Positions 42,254 to 51,909 of a stretch of 64,000 bases of DNA are shown here, piece after piece. The notes beneath the pieces are model-generated. The model made no database searches and was not told the origin of the DNA. It was given only the letters and a program-made list of their open reading frames with translations. Every line of letters starts with the position of its first letter. Position 1 is the stretch's first letter. The position numbers were made by a program, and so were the translations under genes. This DNA comes from an uncultured Prevotellaceae bacterium (GTDB taxonomy: Bacteria; Bacteroidota; Bacteroidia; Bacteroidales; Muribaculaceae). The DNA is taken from positions 310,001-374,000 of the forward strand of contig CAJLMA010000002.1 in the NCBI GenBank assembly GCA_905207705.1, written 5' to 3'.

Positions 42254-45199
42254 ATGCCCTATCCCAGTCAAGCCACTCCATTTCTAAGACTTGTGGCCAA
42301 AGCATTCTATGAGAACAAGCGAGACGAGCTGCGAGACATTTGTTTCATATTTCCAAACAGACGAAGCGGTGTTTTTTTCACCAAGGAACTTATGGAATTG
42401 TCACAAGGCAAGCCGTTCATAATGCCCGAAATAACATCTATTTCCCAGTTTGTCTGCGACATAACAGGCAGTGTAGAAATTACAAAAATCGAAGCACTGC
42501 TCATGCTATACCGAGAATATGCGCGGTTGATGGGCGACAATGCCGAAAACTTCGACAAATTTGCTTATTGGGGCGACACCTTGCTGAACGATTTTAATGA
42601 CGTAGACAAGTATCTTGTCGAGCCCGAGCAAGTATTCTGCAACGTCAAGGATCTCAAGGACCTTCAAGCAAATTATCTCACGCAAGAGCAACTCGACACT
42701 ATAGAACGATATTTCGGCAAGACAAACGTGCACCGGTTCCAAAGCACCGAGGACTTTTGGGCCAACATGCAAAAAGGCTCTTCAGGTGTGAAGAAATTCT
42801 TAAGCCTGTGGGAAATATTGCACGACCTTTACAAAGCGTTCAACTCGGCCGTTGCACAAACCGGACTTTCATACTCAGGAAAAATATATAAAAATGCAGT
42901 CGACACGATTCGAAAAATGAGCGTATCCGACTTCAGGTGCAACTGCTATGTATTTATCGGGTTCAACGTATTGTCTACATCCGAATTAAAAATCTTCGAA
43001 CTTCTCGGACAAAAAGGGATTGCCGACTATTACTGGGACTACAACTCGCCGGCATTGACCGACAGGCGCAACAAGGCATCATGGTTTGTCGGGCGCAACG
43101 TAGACATGTTCAAGTCTCGGCTCGACATAAAAGAAAATCCTATAACTGCATTTCCCGAAATTCATGCCATAGGTCTACCATCAAATATAGGACAAGCCAA
43201 GTACACTCGCGACATCATCGACCGACTGATTGCCGACGGCGACATTCCAAACCCGAAAAATGCCACCGAAACGGCAATAGTCCTGCCCGAAGAAAACATG
43301 CTCGTCCCGCTGCTTGACTCGATAAACAGCAAGATAAGCAACGTAAACATAACGATGGGTTACCCTCTTCGCAATTCGAGCATTGCCCTGCTTATTTCGC
43401 AAATAGCCAAGCTGCACAAGCAGGCAAGGAAAGAAAATGGAGAATTCTGCTATTTCCATGAAGACATTCGCGAAATAACGTCGCACCCCTACACCAAACT
43501 CGTTGCCCCCAACGAGGTGGCGTGCCTCATCTCGCACATAACAAAATACAACCTCTTTTATGTGAGTGCATCGATTGTCAATGAAATAGCTCCTTCATTG
43601 AATTACATCTTCACTCCCATTACGAGCACATCAGAGCCGGGCGAACTCGTAAAATATTTAAAGCGCATCATCAATTTTGCCGAGAAATATCTGCTCGATT
43701 CCCAAATCATGGCCGAAAATTCAATAGACCTGGGATTCATCGCAGCCTATGTCGACAAATTAAACCAACTTGCCTCGATTGTCGGCAAATACGAAATCCC
43801 GATGAACAACAGCACATTCTTCTATTTGGTCGACAGAGCTTTGTCTTCGGCTACGATAGCACTTGAGGGAGAGCCGCTCAACGGGTTGCAAATTATGGGT
43901 ATACTCGAGACAAGATGCCTCGACTTTGACAATCTGATGATTCTATCCATGAACGAACGAATATTCCCACGCAAGCACTACTCCAAATCATTCATCCCCC
44001 ACAACCTGCGCAAAGGCTATGGCATGGCAACCATCGAATTCCAAGAGTGCATGTATTCCTACTACTTCTATAGGATGATAAGCCGTGCAAAGAGAGTATT
44101 CCTTCTGTTCGACTCAAGGACACAGTCAATCGGGTCGGGAGAACCTTCCCGCTTTGTTTACCAGTTGCAGACATTATATCCACAGTCGCACATACAGCTC
44201 ATACATGCAGGCTTCAACGTGTATGCCCCCGACGACATAACCCTGTCTATCCCCAAGAATGACAGAATAATGCAAATATTGAAAAAGTACCAGACCGACG
44301 GAAGCAACGAATACCTATCGGCAAGCGCCATAAACCATTACATCAATTGCCCCGTGGCGTTTTACTTTGAAAAAGTAGAAAAGCTGAACATTGCCGACGA
44401 CATGATTGAGTTCATGGATTCGAGCACACTCGGCACAATCATTCACGCCGTTCTACAGCAACTTTACACCACGTCGGGCAAAAAGCAAGACAACGGAGTA
44501 TATATCGATGCCGCAATAATAGAAAATATCCTCAAGCGACCCGACGACATCATGAAACTGATAAACTTCACGATAAACAAAGAATACCTCAATCGTAAAG
44601 ATGGATGCACCGAAGTCTTGTCGGGAGAAACATACCTGATAGGCAGTGCGATTTTCATGTTGATAAAACGTGTCCTTAACTACGAGAAAGGACAACCGTT
44701 TACCCTGCTTCAATGCGAAAAGGAGGAAAAGTTGCACTGGAAGTTCCCCGACGGTTTCGCCGTAAACATAAAACAATACATCGACCGCGTGGATTGCATC
44801 AATGACCCTGATGGCCGGCAAGTAATACGCATAATTGATTACAAGACGGGAAAGGACAACACGAGAGCCACGACAGTGAGCCAAATGTTCGACGACAAGT
44901 CGAGCGACAGACGCAAGGCCATGCTGCAACTCATGCTATACTGCAACGTGTATGCTACACTGCACAACACCGGCGACACGCCCATACAACCGATAATATA
45001 CACAATTAAAAACATCGACAACTCGGGCTTCGCAATCGACAAAAAGCAAATATATGACTTTCATGAAATAAATGATTCTTACAACGAGCAACTTGAACAA
45101 GTGCTTAAAGAAATATTCAATGCCGACATCCCATTCAGGCAGACTCACAACGAGCATAATTGCAAATACTGTAAATTTATCGATTTCTGCCGAAAGTGA
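42254..45199 (+). CDS. AddB-like PD-(D/E)XK nuclease with Fe-S cysteines
   Basis: 981 residues resembling the AddB/RecB-family subunit of double-strand-break repair nucleases. The N-terminal two thirds is a helicase-like scaffold starting FIFPNRRSGVFFTKEL. The C-terminal nuclease has LGTIIHAVLQQLY and the catalytic IDYKTGK. Four Cys are placed as in the AddB iron-sulfur staple: one in the INCPVAFYF segment (near residue 692) and three in CKYCKFIDFC at the very end. No AddA/UvrD-type helicase partner is in the window. It is coupled to holB by a 5-bp gap. Confidence 0.88.
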   Translation: MPYPSQATPFLRLVAKAFYENKRDELRDICFIFPNRRSGVFFTKELMELSQGKPFIMPEITSISQFVCDITGSVEITKIEALLMLYREYARLMGDNAENFDKFAYWGDTLLNDFNDVDKYLVEPEQVFCNVKDLKDLQANYLTQEQLDTIERYFGKTNVHRFQSTEDFWANMQKGSSGVKKFLSLWEILHDLYKAFNSAVAQTGLSYSGKIYKNAVDTIRKMSVSDFRCNCYVFIGFNVLSTSELKIFELLGQKGIADYYWDYNSPALTDRRNKASWFVGRNVDMFKSRLDIKENPITAFPEIHAIGLPSNIGQAKYTRDIIDRLIADGDIPNPKNATETAIVLPEENMLVPLLDSINSKISNVNITMGYPLRNSSIALLISQIAKLHKQARKENGEFCYFHEDIREITSHPYTKLVAPNEVACLISHITKYNLFYVSASIVNEIAPSLNYIFTPITSTSEPGELVKYLKRIINFAEKYLLDSQIMAENSIDLGFIAAYVDKLNQLASIVGKYEIPMNNSTFFYLVDRALSSATIALEGEPLNGLQIMGILETRCLDFDNLMILSMNERIFPRKHYSKSFIPHNLRKGYGMATIEFQECMYSYYFYRMISRAKRVFLLFDSRTQSIGSGEPSRFVYQLQTLYPQSHIQLIHAGFNVYAPDDITLSIPKNDRIMQILKKYQTDGSNEYLSASAINHYINCPVAFYFEKVEKLNIADDMIEFMDSSTLGTIIHAVLQQLYTTSGKKQDNGVYIDAAIIENILKRPDDIMKLINFTINKEYLNRKDGCTEVLSGETYLIGSAIFMLIKRVLNYEKGQPFTLLQCEKEEKLHWKFPDGFAVNIKQYIDRVDCINDPDGRQVIRIIDYKTGKDNTRATTVSQMFDDKSSDRRKAMLQLMLYCNVYATLHNTGDTPIQPIIYTIKNIDNSGFAIDKKQIYDFHEINDSYNEQLEQVLKEIFNADIPFRQTHNEHNCKYCKFIDFCRK

Positions 45200-45209
45200 T
45201 GACCGGGCA

Positions 45210-45240
45210 ATTGGAATATCAATTATTTTTCTTATCTTTG
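45210..45240 (+). promoter_or_regulatory. Promoter of rplY-pth-S4 operon
   Basis: ATTG, 19 bp, TATCTTTG (-7 at 45233-45240): a full Bacteroidetes -33/-7 match, about 75 nt before the rplY ATG, leaving a moderately long 5' leader. Confidence 0.7.
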
Positions 45241-45315
45241 CACCGCTTTTTTTAATTCCGTGTGATGGGAAATTGAGAAGCAACAAACTTAATTTTTAGT
45301 AACACATATTTTACA

Positions 45316-45969
45316 ATGAAGACATTCAAACTTAACGCAGAACCAAGAATCGATCTTGGAAAGAAAGCAAGCAAGGACCTTCGTAAAGTAGCTAAAATTC
45401 CTGCAGTACTTAACGGAGGCGAAATCGTAAACCTTCCTTTCGAAGGAACATTGGAACCGGGACAAAAATTGGTAGAGATTGCCAACAACCGCGCTATCAT
45501 CACTACCGACCTTATAGTAAAAGAAGAAGATGTAAGGAAATTGATTTATACTCCCGACATCTTCGCTATTGAACTCACTTTCAATGGCAAAACAATCAAC
45601 GCAGTCCTCAAGGACTTGCAGACACACCCTGTTACCGACAAGGTAATCCACATCGACTTCCTTGAAGTAAACGACAAGAAACCGGTCGTAATGAACGTTC
45701 CTGTTAAACTTGAAGGTCACGCCGAAGGTGTAAAAGCCGGTGGTAAATTGACTTTGTCAATGAAGAAATTGAAAGTAAAAGCTATCTTTACTGCAATTCC
45801 TGAACGTGTCATAGTAAATGTTGACAACATCAAGTTGGGTCAATCGCTCAAAGTTGGCGAATTGCATTACCCAGACTATGAAATCGTCAATGCAAAGCAA
45901 GCTGTCGTTTGCGCAGTTCAATTGACTCGTGCCGCTCGTGGTGCTCAAGCCAATGCCAACAACAACTAA
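45316..45969 (+). CDS. rplY: 50S ribosomal protein L25 (CTC form)
   Basis: 217 residues: an N-terminal L25 domain binding 5S rRNA (residues 1-90) plus a C-terminal TL5/CTC domain (HIDFLEVNDKKPVVMNVPVKL onward). This long form, also called general stress protein CTC, is usual in Bacteroidetes; E. coli L25 has only the first domain. It ends with a short Ala/Asn tail. It shares a promoter (45210-45240) with pth, which starts 52 bp downstream. Confidence 0.96.
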   Translation: MKTFKLNAEPRIDLGKKASKDLRKVAKIPAVLNGGEIVNLPFEGTLEPGQKLVEIANNRAIITTDLIVKEEDVRKLIYTPDIFAIELTFNGKTINAVLKDLQTHPVTDKVIHIDFLEVNDKKPVVMNVPVKLEGHAEGVKAGGKLTLSMKKLKVKAIFTAIPERVIVNVDNIKLGQSLKVGELHYPDYEIVNAKQAVVCAVQLTRAARGAQANANNN

Positions 45970-46020
45970 TTAATATACACTTGTGCGTTGGCGCAACAAT
46001 AAAAAACATTTGCTTAAACA

Positions 46021-46584
46021 ATGAAATATCTGATTGTAGGACTGGGAAATATCGGAAGCGAATACGAGAACACCCGTCACAACATAGGATTTAGTATATT
46101 GGATGCCTTTGCAAAGGCATCCAATATTACTTTTAGTACTCAACGATATGGAGATGTCGCATCTTTAAGGGTAAAAAACCAGAATCTCATCCTATTAAAG
46201 CCATCGACCTACATGAACTTAAGCGGAGAGGCCGTGAGATACTGGAAAAACAAAGAGAATATCCCTTTAGAAAACATTCTTGTCATAGTCGATGACCTAT
46301 CCCTCCCATTCGGAGCAATACGTTTAAAAGGGAAAGGCAGCGACGGTGGCCACAACGGTTTAAAGAACATCGCATTGATGTTGCAAACCGAGGCCTATGC
46401 AAGATTGCGTTTTGGCATCGGCAACGATTTTCCGCGCGGCGCTCAGATAGAATATGTATTGGGACATCTTTCTTCCGAAGAGCAAACCTCACTCAACGAA
46501 CGTGCACAAGTCGCGATAGAAGCCATAAAAAGTTTCTGCCTTTCTGGCTTAAGTTTCACCATGACACATTTCAACAACAAATAA
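46021..46584 (+). CDS. pth: Peptidyl-tRNA hydrolase
   Basis: Releases peptides from peptidyl-tRNA dropped by ribosomes. The 187-residue protein has all signatures: GLGNIGSEYENTRHNIGF with the catalytic His, KPSTYMNLSG, DDLSLPFGAIRLKGKGSDGGHNGLK, and RFGIGNDFPRG. It is co-transcribed with rplY and an S4-domain gene 5 bp after it, the standard Bacteroidetes order. Its coding sequence contains a perfect 32-bp palindrome (46096-46127) encoding the residues around LDAFAKAS. Confidence 0.97.
   Translation: MKYLIVGLGNIGSEYENTRHNIGFSILDAFAKASNITFSTQRYGDVASLRVKNQNLILLKPSTYMNLSGEAVRYWKNKENIPLENILVIVDDLSLPFGAIRLKGKGSDGGHNGLKNIALMLQTEAYARLRFGIGNDFPRGAQIEYVLGHLSSEEQTSLNERAQVAIEAIKSFCLSGLSFTMTHFNNK
46096..46127. 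repeat. Perfect 32-bp palindrome inside pth
   Basis: The sequence equals its own reverse complement with no spacer; the centre is at 46111/46112. Codons here fit the protein, yet such length of perfect symmetry in coding DNA is unusual. Confidence 0.97.
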
Positions 46585-46588
46585 TTTT

Positions 46589-47029
46589 ATGCTACAAGAG
46601 GAACGAATAGACAAATGGTTGTGGGCCACAAGAATATTCAAGACTCGCAGCATGGCTACCGATGCTTGCAAGAAAGGTCGGGTCATGGTAGATGGAGTGT
46701 GCATCAAGCCTTCGCGCAATATCAAAGTGGGCGATACGGTTTCGGTGAGAAAACCGCCTGTCACATATACATTTGAAGTAATAGGACTGACCGAAGCAAG
46801 AGTCGGGGCAAAGCTTGTGCCACAATATCTTATAAACAAGACGACAAAAGACCAATACGAACTGCTCGACATGGTGAAAATAAGCGGATTTGTCAACAGG
46901 CAAAAAGGCCTGGGACGCCCCACAAAAAAAGAAGGGCGCGAATTGGCACACTTCACCGAAGAAATGTCATTCTACGATTTCGATTTGGATTTTGACGACG
47001 ATGAAGATGATGACGACTTAAACGGATAA
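46589..47029 (+). CDS. RNA-binding S4 domain protein (HslR-like)
   Basis: 146 residues: an S4 RNA-binding domain at the N-terminus (RIDKWLWATRIFKTRSMATDACKKGRV), similar to heat-shock protein 15/HslR, which acts on stalled large ribosomal subunits. A linker and an extremely acidic C-terminal tail (Asp/Glu run ending DDEDDDDLNG) follow. It starts 5 bp after pth in the rplY-pth operon, consistent with a ribosome-quality-control role. Confidence 0.88.
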   Translation: MLQEERIDKWLWATRIFKTRSMATDACKKGRVMVDGVCIKPSRNIKVGDTVSVRKPPVTYTFEVIGLTEARVGAKLVPQYLINKTTKDQYELLDMVKISGFVNRQKGLGRPTKKEGRELAHFTEEMSFYDFDLDFDDDEDDDDLNG

Positions 47030-47123
47030 CAATTCCTGCTCAAAACCAAACAAATTCAATTGTTCTTATCATAAAATTTCAAAAAACGCACAACTTTGCA
47101 ACCAAAATGCATTTGCTACTTGT

Positions 47124-47131
47124 TACCTTTG
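47124..47131 (+). promoter_or_regulatory. Candidate -7 element of the metal-efflux operon
   Basis: TACCTTTG fits TAnnTTTG. The following ATG is at 47139, so the predicted transcript start falls within a few nt of the start codon (nearly leaderless). Confidence 0.45.
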
Positions 47132-47138
47132 CACTCGG

Positions 47139-47582
47139 ATGGATAAAATCGTTAACATAGCAATTTCAATTCTGGTTGCAGCGGCCGTAATGTTAGGTTC
47201 GGTCGTGCAGTTCCACCACCACTCTTCAAACGGCGAGATTCATGTCTATGACTTATTGATAGATATGGAAACGGCCGTTGCCGGCAATGCCGGGTTTCAT
47301 ATTGACAATGATTGCTGCAATGGAACAAGTAACAAATCTACCGAAAAAAAAGATTGCTCGCTTAAGTTGAGCATCTCCAAACCTTATACCGAGAAAAACA
47401 ACATATTGCCATTGATTACATGGCTTGCCATCCTTGCAGGATGCTTAATCGACATTTCGCCAATCCAAACATCAAATAATACCGGCACAAGACACTGGCA
47501 CTCAAACCTCATAACCGGGCTATTCAAGCCTGGGTGCGTCGGATTGCGCTCGCCACCGCAACAAGATTGGCATCTCTTTTAA
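47139..47582 (+). CDS. Small His/Cys-rich membrane protein preceding metal efflux genes
   Basis: 147 residues. An N-terminal hydrophobic segment (about 5-23) is followed by FHHHS, further His, and a CC pair in a Ser/Thr/Lys-rich loop. A second hydrophobic segment (LPLITWLAILAGCLIDISPI) comes next, and the tail contains RHWHSN. I recognise no characterised family; it resembles small proteins often found before CusBA-type genes in Bacteroidetes (DUF6769-like, tentative). Metal sensing or delivery is inferred from the His/Cys clusters and from position 55 bp before the efflux adaptor. Confidence 0.7.
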   Translation: MDKIVNIAISILVAAAVMLGSVVQFHHHSSNGEIHVYDLLIDMETAVAGNAGFHIDNDCCNGTSNKSTEKKDCSLKLSISKPYTEKNNILPLITWLAILAGCLIDISPIQTSNNTGTRHWHSNLITGLFKPGCVGLRSPPQQDWHLF

Positions 47583-47637
47583 ACCAATCAACAAGCGAAT
47601 AACAATCTGAATTACAAATTAACAAAACTGGTATTTT

Positions 47638-48783
47638 ATGAAAATACTTAAATATTTATTGCCTATATTGATAATAGGCAGCTTCTCTTCATGTTCCGGA
47701 AACAATGAAAACCATGACCACGAATCAGCCGAGGAAACGGCAGCCGATGCACACAACCATGACGGCAAAAAGGCCCATCAATCAGATGAAATAGTTTTCC
47801 ACCCCGAGAAAGCCGAACGATTTGGGATAAAAACCATTAAATTACAATTGACCGACTTTAACGAAATAATAAAAGTCTCGGGACAAATTGAGCCGGCAAA
47901 AGGTGACGACTACATCGTATCGGCCACCAAACCCGGCATCATTCGGCTCAAGAACGGACTAAACGAAGGCTCTGCCGTATCTAAGGGAGAAGCCATAGGT
48001 ACAATTTCTGCTTCTGAACTTGGAGGAGACGAGACCGAACGTGCTAAAATCGCATTTGAAACAGCCCGGAGGGAATATGAACGCCTGCTTCCGCTATACA
48101 AGGAAAAAATAATCTCGGAACGCGACTTCAACATAGCAAAAGAGAACTATGAACAAGCAAAGAACGCGTTCAACCCCACCAACGTTACTCCGATATCAGC
48201 AATTCACGGCATAGTGACAAAACTATATGTGAAAGATGGTGAATATGTGGAACAAGGCATGCCGATAGCATCTGTTTCTCAAAATACGAATCTTGTGCTG
48301 CGTGCTGACCTCCCACAAAAATATATAGACGCCCTACCGTATATTCGTTCAGCCAATTTCAAGCCGTCATATTGCGATTCAACGGTGGCTATGTCGTCGG
48401 TAAACGGCAAGTTGATATCAACCGACACTCCAGCTGCCACGTCTGTTCCCGGCTATATCCCGGTATATTTCCAATTTCGCAATTCCGGAAACTTCATAGC
48501 AAATTCTTATGCCGAAGTATATCTAATAGGCACGGCCAAACATGACGTACTGGCATTGCCAATGGAAGCCTTGACCGAAGAACAGGGCGAATATTTCGTT
48601 TATGAGAAAGTCGATGCCGAATGTTATAAGAAACATTTGGTAAAAACAGGCTACAATGACGGCAAAAATGTTGAAATACTGTCGGGACTCAAGCCGGGAA
48701 TGGAAATAGTAACCGAAGGAGCAGTAATAATAAAAATGGCTGCCAACACAGGTGCAGTTCCCGGACATACGCACCAACACTGA
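47638..48783 (+). CDS. cusB: RND efflux periplasmic adaptor (CusB/CzcB-like)
   Basis: 381 residues. A lipoprotein signal with lipobox FSSC (Cys 19) precedes a His-rich N-terminus (HDHESAEETAADAHNHDGKKAH) fit for metal binding. The membrane-fusion-protein core follows: a lipoyl half-motif with KNGLNEGSAVSKGEAIG, a helical hairpin around residues 125-165 (ARREYERLLPLYKEKIISERDF), and beta-barrel segments. It ends His-rich (HTHQH). It links the RND pump to the outer-membrane channel. The gap to the pump gene is 36 bp. Confidence 0.9.
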   Translation: MKILKYLLPILIIGSFSSCSGNNENHDHESAEETAADAHNHDGKKAHQSDEIVFHPEKAERFGIKTIKLQLTDFNEIIKVSGQIEPAKGDDYIVSATKPGIIRLKNGLNEGSAVSKGEAIGTISASELGGDETERAKIAFETARREYERLLPLYKEKIISERDFNIAKENYEQAKNAFNPTNVTPISAIHGIVTKLYVKDGEYVEQGMPIASVSQNTNLVLRADLPQKYIDALPYIRSANFKPSYCDSTVAMSSVNGKLISTDTPAATSVPGYIPVYFQFRNSGNFIANSYAEVYLIGTAKHDVLALPMEALTEEQGEYFVYEKVDAECYKKHLVKTGYNDGKNVEILSGLKPGMEIVTEGAVIIKMAANTGAVPGHTHQH

Positions 48784-48819
48784 CAATCAAATATAAAACG
48801 ATTAAAACCTGTATAAGAA

Positions 48820-51800
48820 ATGTTGAACAAAATAATACATTTTTCTCTTGGCAACAGGATTCTCGTTCTGATTGTCACTTGCTTTCTGCTCTTATTAGGA
48901 ATATATGTAACAGTCAATTCCGAAATAGACGTATTTCCCGACTTAAACGCTCCGACGGTTGTAGTGATGACCGAAGCCCCCGGATATGCTCCCGAAGAAG
49001 TTGAGAAAATCGTCACTTTCCCGATTGAGACGGTGATGAACGGTGCAACAAATGTGCGTCGCGTACGCTCGTCTTCGGCAACAGGATTCTCAACTGTATC
49101 GGTGGAATTTGACTGGGGCACCGACATATACCAAGCTCGCCAAACGGTTATGGAAAAACTGTCTACAGTGAGCGACCAATTCCCGACCGGGGTTAAATCT
49201 CCGGTACTCGGGCCACAAACATCAATAATGGGCGAAATCCTCATAATAAGCCTTACATCCGACAGCACTTCCATGCTCGACCTGCGTACGATAGCCGATC
49301 GTACAATACGTCCGCGTCTGCTTGCTCTTGGTGGAGTGTCTGAAGTCCAAGTCATAGGCGGCGATATAAAGGAATATCAAATACTACTCGACCTCGAGAA
49401 AATGAAGTTCTTTAACGTATCGATGGACGAAGTGGTACAAGCCACCCAAAACATAAACAACAATGCCGGCGGTGGAATCCTGTATGAGTATGGAAACGAA
49501 TACATCATCAAAGGGAACATAAACACCCGCAACCTCGACGACATAGCAAAATCGGTCGTTCGAAGCGACTCGGCTGGCATAATTACCGTTGACGACATAG
49601 CAAAAGTGCAAATCGGATCGGAAATGCCAAAACTCGGAGAAGCGTCCGAAAAAGGGAAGCCGGCTGTATCGTTGACCATAACAAAGCAGCCCAACTCCGA
49701 CACGAATGAATTGACCGACAAGATAATTTCATCGCTCGATGCAATGAAAAAGAGCCTGCCGGCCGACTTGCACATTTCCACCGACACATTCATGCAGAGC
49801 CGCTTCATAAATAACTCAATAAACAATATCCAGCAATCGCTCATTGAAGGTGCCATATTCGTGGTGATAATACTATTCTTGTTCTTGATGAACACGCGCA
49901 CCACCGTCATTTCGCTTGTTGCCTTGCCACTATCGGTGTTGATTACAATGATTATACTGCATTACATAGGTTATACAGTAAACACCATGATATTGGGAGG
50001 TATCGCCATTGCAATAGGTTCGCTCGTTGACGATGCCATCGTCGATGTCGAGAATGTGTTCCGCCGGCTTCGTGAGAACAGAGCCTTGCCCGAGAATGAA
50101 CGACGTCCCACAATCGACATCGTGAACGAAGCATCCCGCGAGGTGCGTATGCCCATATTCAATTCTTCATTAATAATCATGGCCAGCTTCCTGCCATTGT
50201 TCTTCCTTAGCGGCATGGAGGGACGCTTGCTGATTCCTCTCGGCGTTGCATTCATTGTGTCGCTGCTGGCATCGACAATCGTTGCCTTGACCGTGACTCC
50301 GGTGCTGTGCAGCTACCTGTTAAAGACCAAAGACGAAAAAGATGTCAGGGAATCGAAAGTTGCAGCATTCCTCAAGAAAAAATACCGTCATGCACTGGAA
50401 TGGAGTTTCAAGCACAAAAGTCCTATCCTGTACAGTACAGGCGGACTGTTCTTGATTGCAATAGGATTGTTTTTCACGCTTGGGCGCAGCTTCTTGCCTC
50501 CCTTCAATGAAGGTGCTTTTACAATCAACGTAAGCCTCATGCCGGGCGTCTCGCTTGAAGAGTCCGACCGCATAGGGCGTGAAGCCGAAAGGATAATTTT
50601 AAGCGTGCCCGAAATCTCTACTGTATCTCGCAAAACCGGACGAGCCGAGCTATCGGAACACTCCTTCGGCGTAAACGTGTCTGAAATCGAAGCTCCTTAC
50701 GAATTATCGGGTCGCTCAAAAAATGAATTGATTGAAGAATTGAGGCATAAATTGGCCGAGATTCCGGGAGCCAACATTGAAATAGGACAGCCTATTTCAC
50801 ACCGGATAGATGCAATGCTTTCAGGCTCACAGGCGCAAATCGCGATAAAGCTTTTTGGCGATGACCTGAATGAGCTATACCGGATTGGAAGCCAAATCAA
50901 GCAAAGCATCACCGGCCTGCCGGGAATTGTCGACATCAATCTTGAACAGCAGGTGGGAAGACCGCAACTGCACATCACCCCTCGCCGGGAATTAATGGCC
51001 AAATACGGCATCACTATGGCGCAATTCGCACAATTCGTCAACATCACATTGGCCGGAGAGAGTGTATCGACTGTCTATGATGAAGGATTGCCTTACAATC
51101 TCACTTTGCGAATACCCGAGGAAGACAGAAACGGAATCGAGAAAATAAAGAACCTAATGATTGACAGCAATGTAGGTAAAATTCCTCTGTCGACCGTTGC
51201 CGATGTTCAATCGGTTGAAGGCCCGAGTACCATAAACCGGGAGAATGTCAGCCGGAGAATCATCGTGTCGGCCAATGTGCATGAACGGGATCTTCGCAGT
51301 GCAGTCAACGACATACAAGACAAGATTGAAAAAGACGTGAAACTTCCCGAAGGATACTATATCGTCTATGGAGGCCAATTTGAAAGTGAAGCAAAAGCAT
51401 CTCAGACTCTCGCGATAGCATCGATTGTGGCCCTCATCATCGTGTTCATGTTGCTCTATCATGAATTCAAGAACACTTCGCAATCGTTGACGGTGCTGCT
51501 CAACCTGCCGCTTGCCATGATAGGCGGCGTGTTCATCCTTTTCTTCACTTCGGGCGAATTGAACATCCCGGCAATAATAGGATTCATCTCTTTGCTCGGC
51601 ATCACCACCCGAAACGGAATGCTGCTCATGTCGCACTACAACCACCTGCGCGATGAAGGAATGGGACTTGTGGAACGTGTTTACACAGGTTCGATCGACC
51701 GCCTCAATCCTATCATCATGACAGCTTTGTCTTCGGCATTGGCATTGATTCCCATTGCTTTAAAAAGCACCGAACCGGGTAACGAAATACAAAGCCCAAT

Positions 51801-51909
51801 GGCAATAGTCATCCTTGGAGGCCTGCTGACTTCCACTGTGTTGAATCTTTTTGTTGTACCGATAATTTACTATCTAAACAATCGAAACAGGCATGAAAAT
51901 AAACAATAA
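48820..51909 (+). CDS. cusA: Heavy-metal RND efflux pump (CusA/CzcA family)
   Basis: 1029 residues, full length for the heavy-metal RND class. It has 12 transmembrane segments, with N-terminal PDLNAPTVVVMTEAPGYAPEEVEKIVTFPIE and the porter motif ASSVSGS-like RVRSSSATGFSTV. Periplasmic loops and TM4 DD-type residues (GSLVDDAIVDVENVFRRL) used in proton relay are also present. It exports Cu(I)/Ag(I) or Zn/Co/Cd ions; which one is not decidable from sequence. Its 3' end overlaps the TolC-family gene start by 17 bp. Confidence 0.93.
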   Translation: MLNKIIHFSLGNRILVLIVTCFLLLLGIYVTVNSEIDVFPDLNAPTVVVMTEAPGYAPEEVEKIVTFPIETVMNGATNVRRVRSSSATGFSTVSVEFDWGTDIYQARQTVMEKLSTVSDQFPTGVKSPVLGPQTSIMGEILIISLTSDSTSMLDLRTIADRTIRPRLLALGGVSEVQVIGGDIKEYQILLDLEKMKFFNVSMDEVVQATQNINNNAGGGILYEYGNEYIIKGNINTRNLDDIAKSVVRSDSAGIITVDDIAKVQIGSEMPKLGEASEKGKPAVSLTITKQPNSDTNELTDKIISSLDAMKKSLPADLHISTDTFMQSRFINNSINNIQQSLIEGAIFVVIILFLFLMNTRTTVISLVALPLSVLITMIILHYIGYTVNTMILGGIAIAIGSLVDDAIVDVENVFRRLRENRALPENERRPTIDIVNEASREVRMPIFNSSLIIMASFLPLFFLSGMEGRLLIPLGVAFIVSLLASTIVALTVTPVLCSYLLKTKDEKDVRESKVAAFLKKKYRHALEWSFKHKSPILYSTGGLFLIAIGLFFTLGRSFLPPFNEGAFTINVSLMPGVSLEESDRIGREAERIILSVPEISTVSRKTGRAELSEHSFGVNVSEIEAPYELSGRSKNELIEELRHKLAEIPGANIEIGQPISHRIDAMLSGSQAQIAIKLFGDDLNELYRIGSQIKQSITGLPGIVDINLEQQVGRPQLHITPRRELMAKYGITMAQFAQFVNITLAGESVSTVYDEGLPYNLTLRIPEEDRNGIEKIKNLMIDSNVGKIPLSTVADVQSVEGPSTINRENVSRRIIVSANVHERDLRSAVNDIQDKIEKDVKLPEGYYIVYGGQFESEAKASQTLAIASIVALIIVFMLLYHEFKNTSQSLTVLLNLPLAMIGGVFILFFTSGELNIPAIIGFISLLGITTRNGMLLMSHYNHLRDEGMGLVERVYTGSIDRLNPIIMTALSSALALIPIALKSTEPGNEIQSPMAIVILGGLLTSTVLNLFVVPIIYYLNNRNRHENKQ

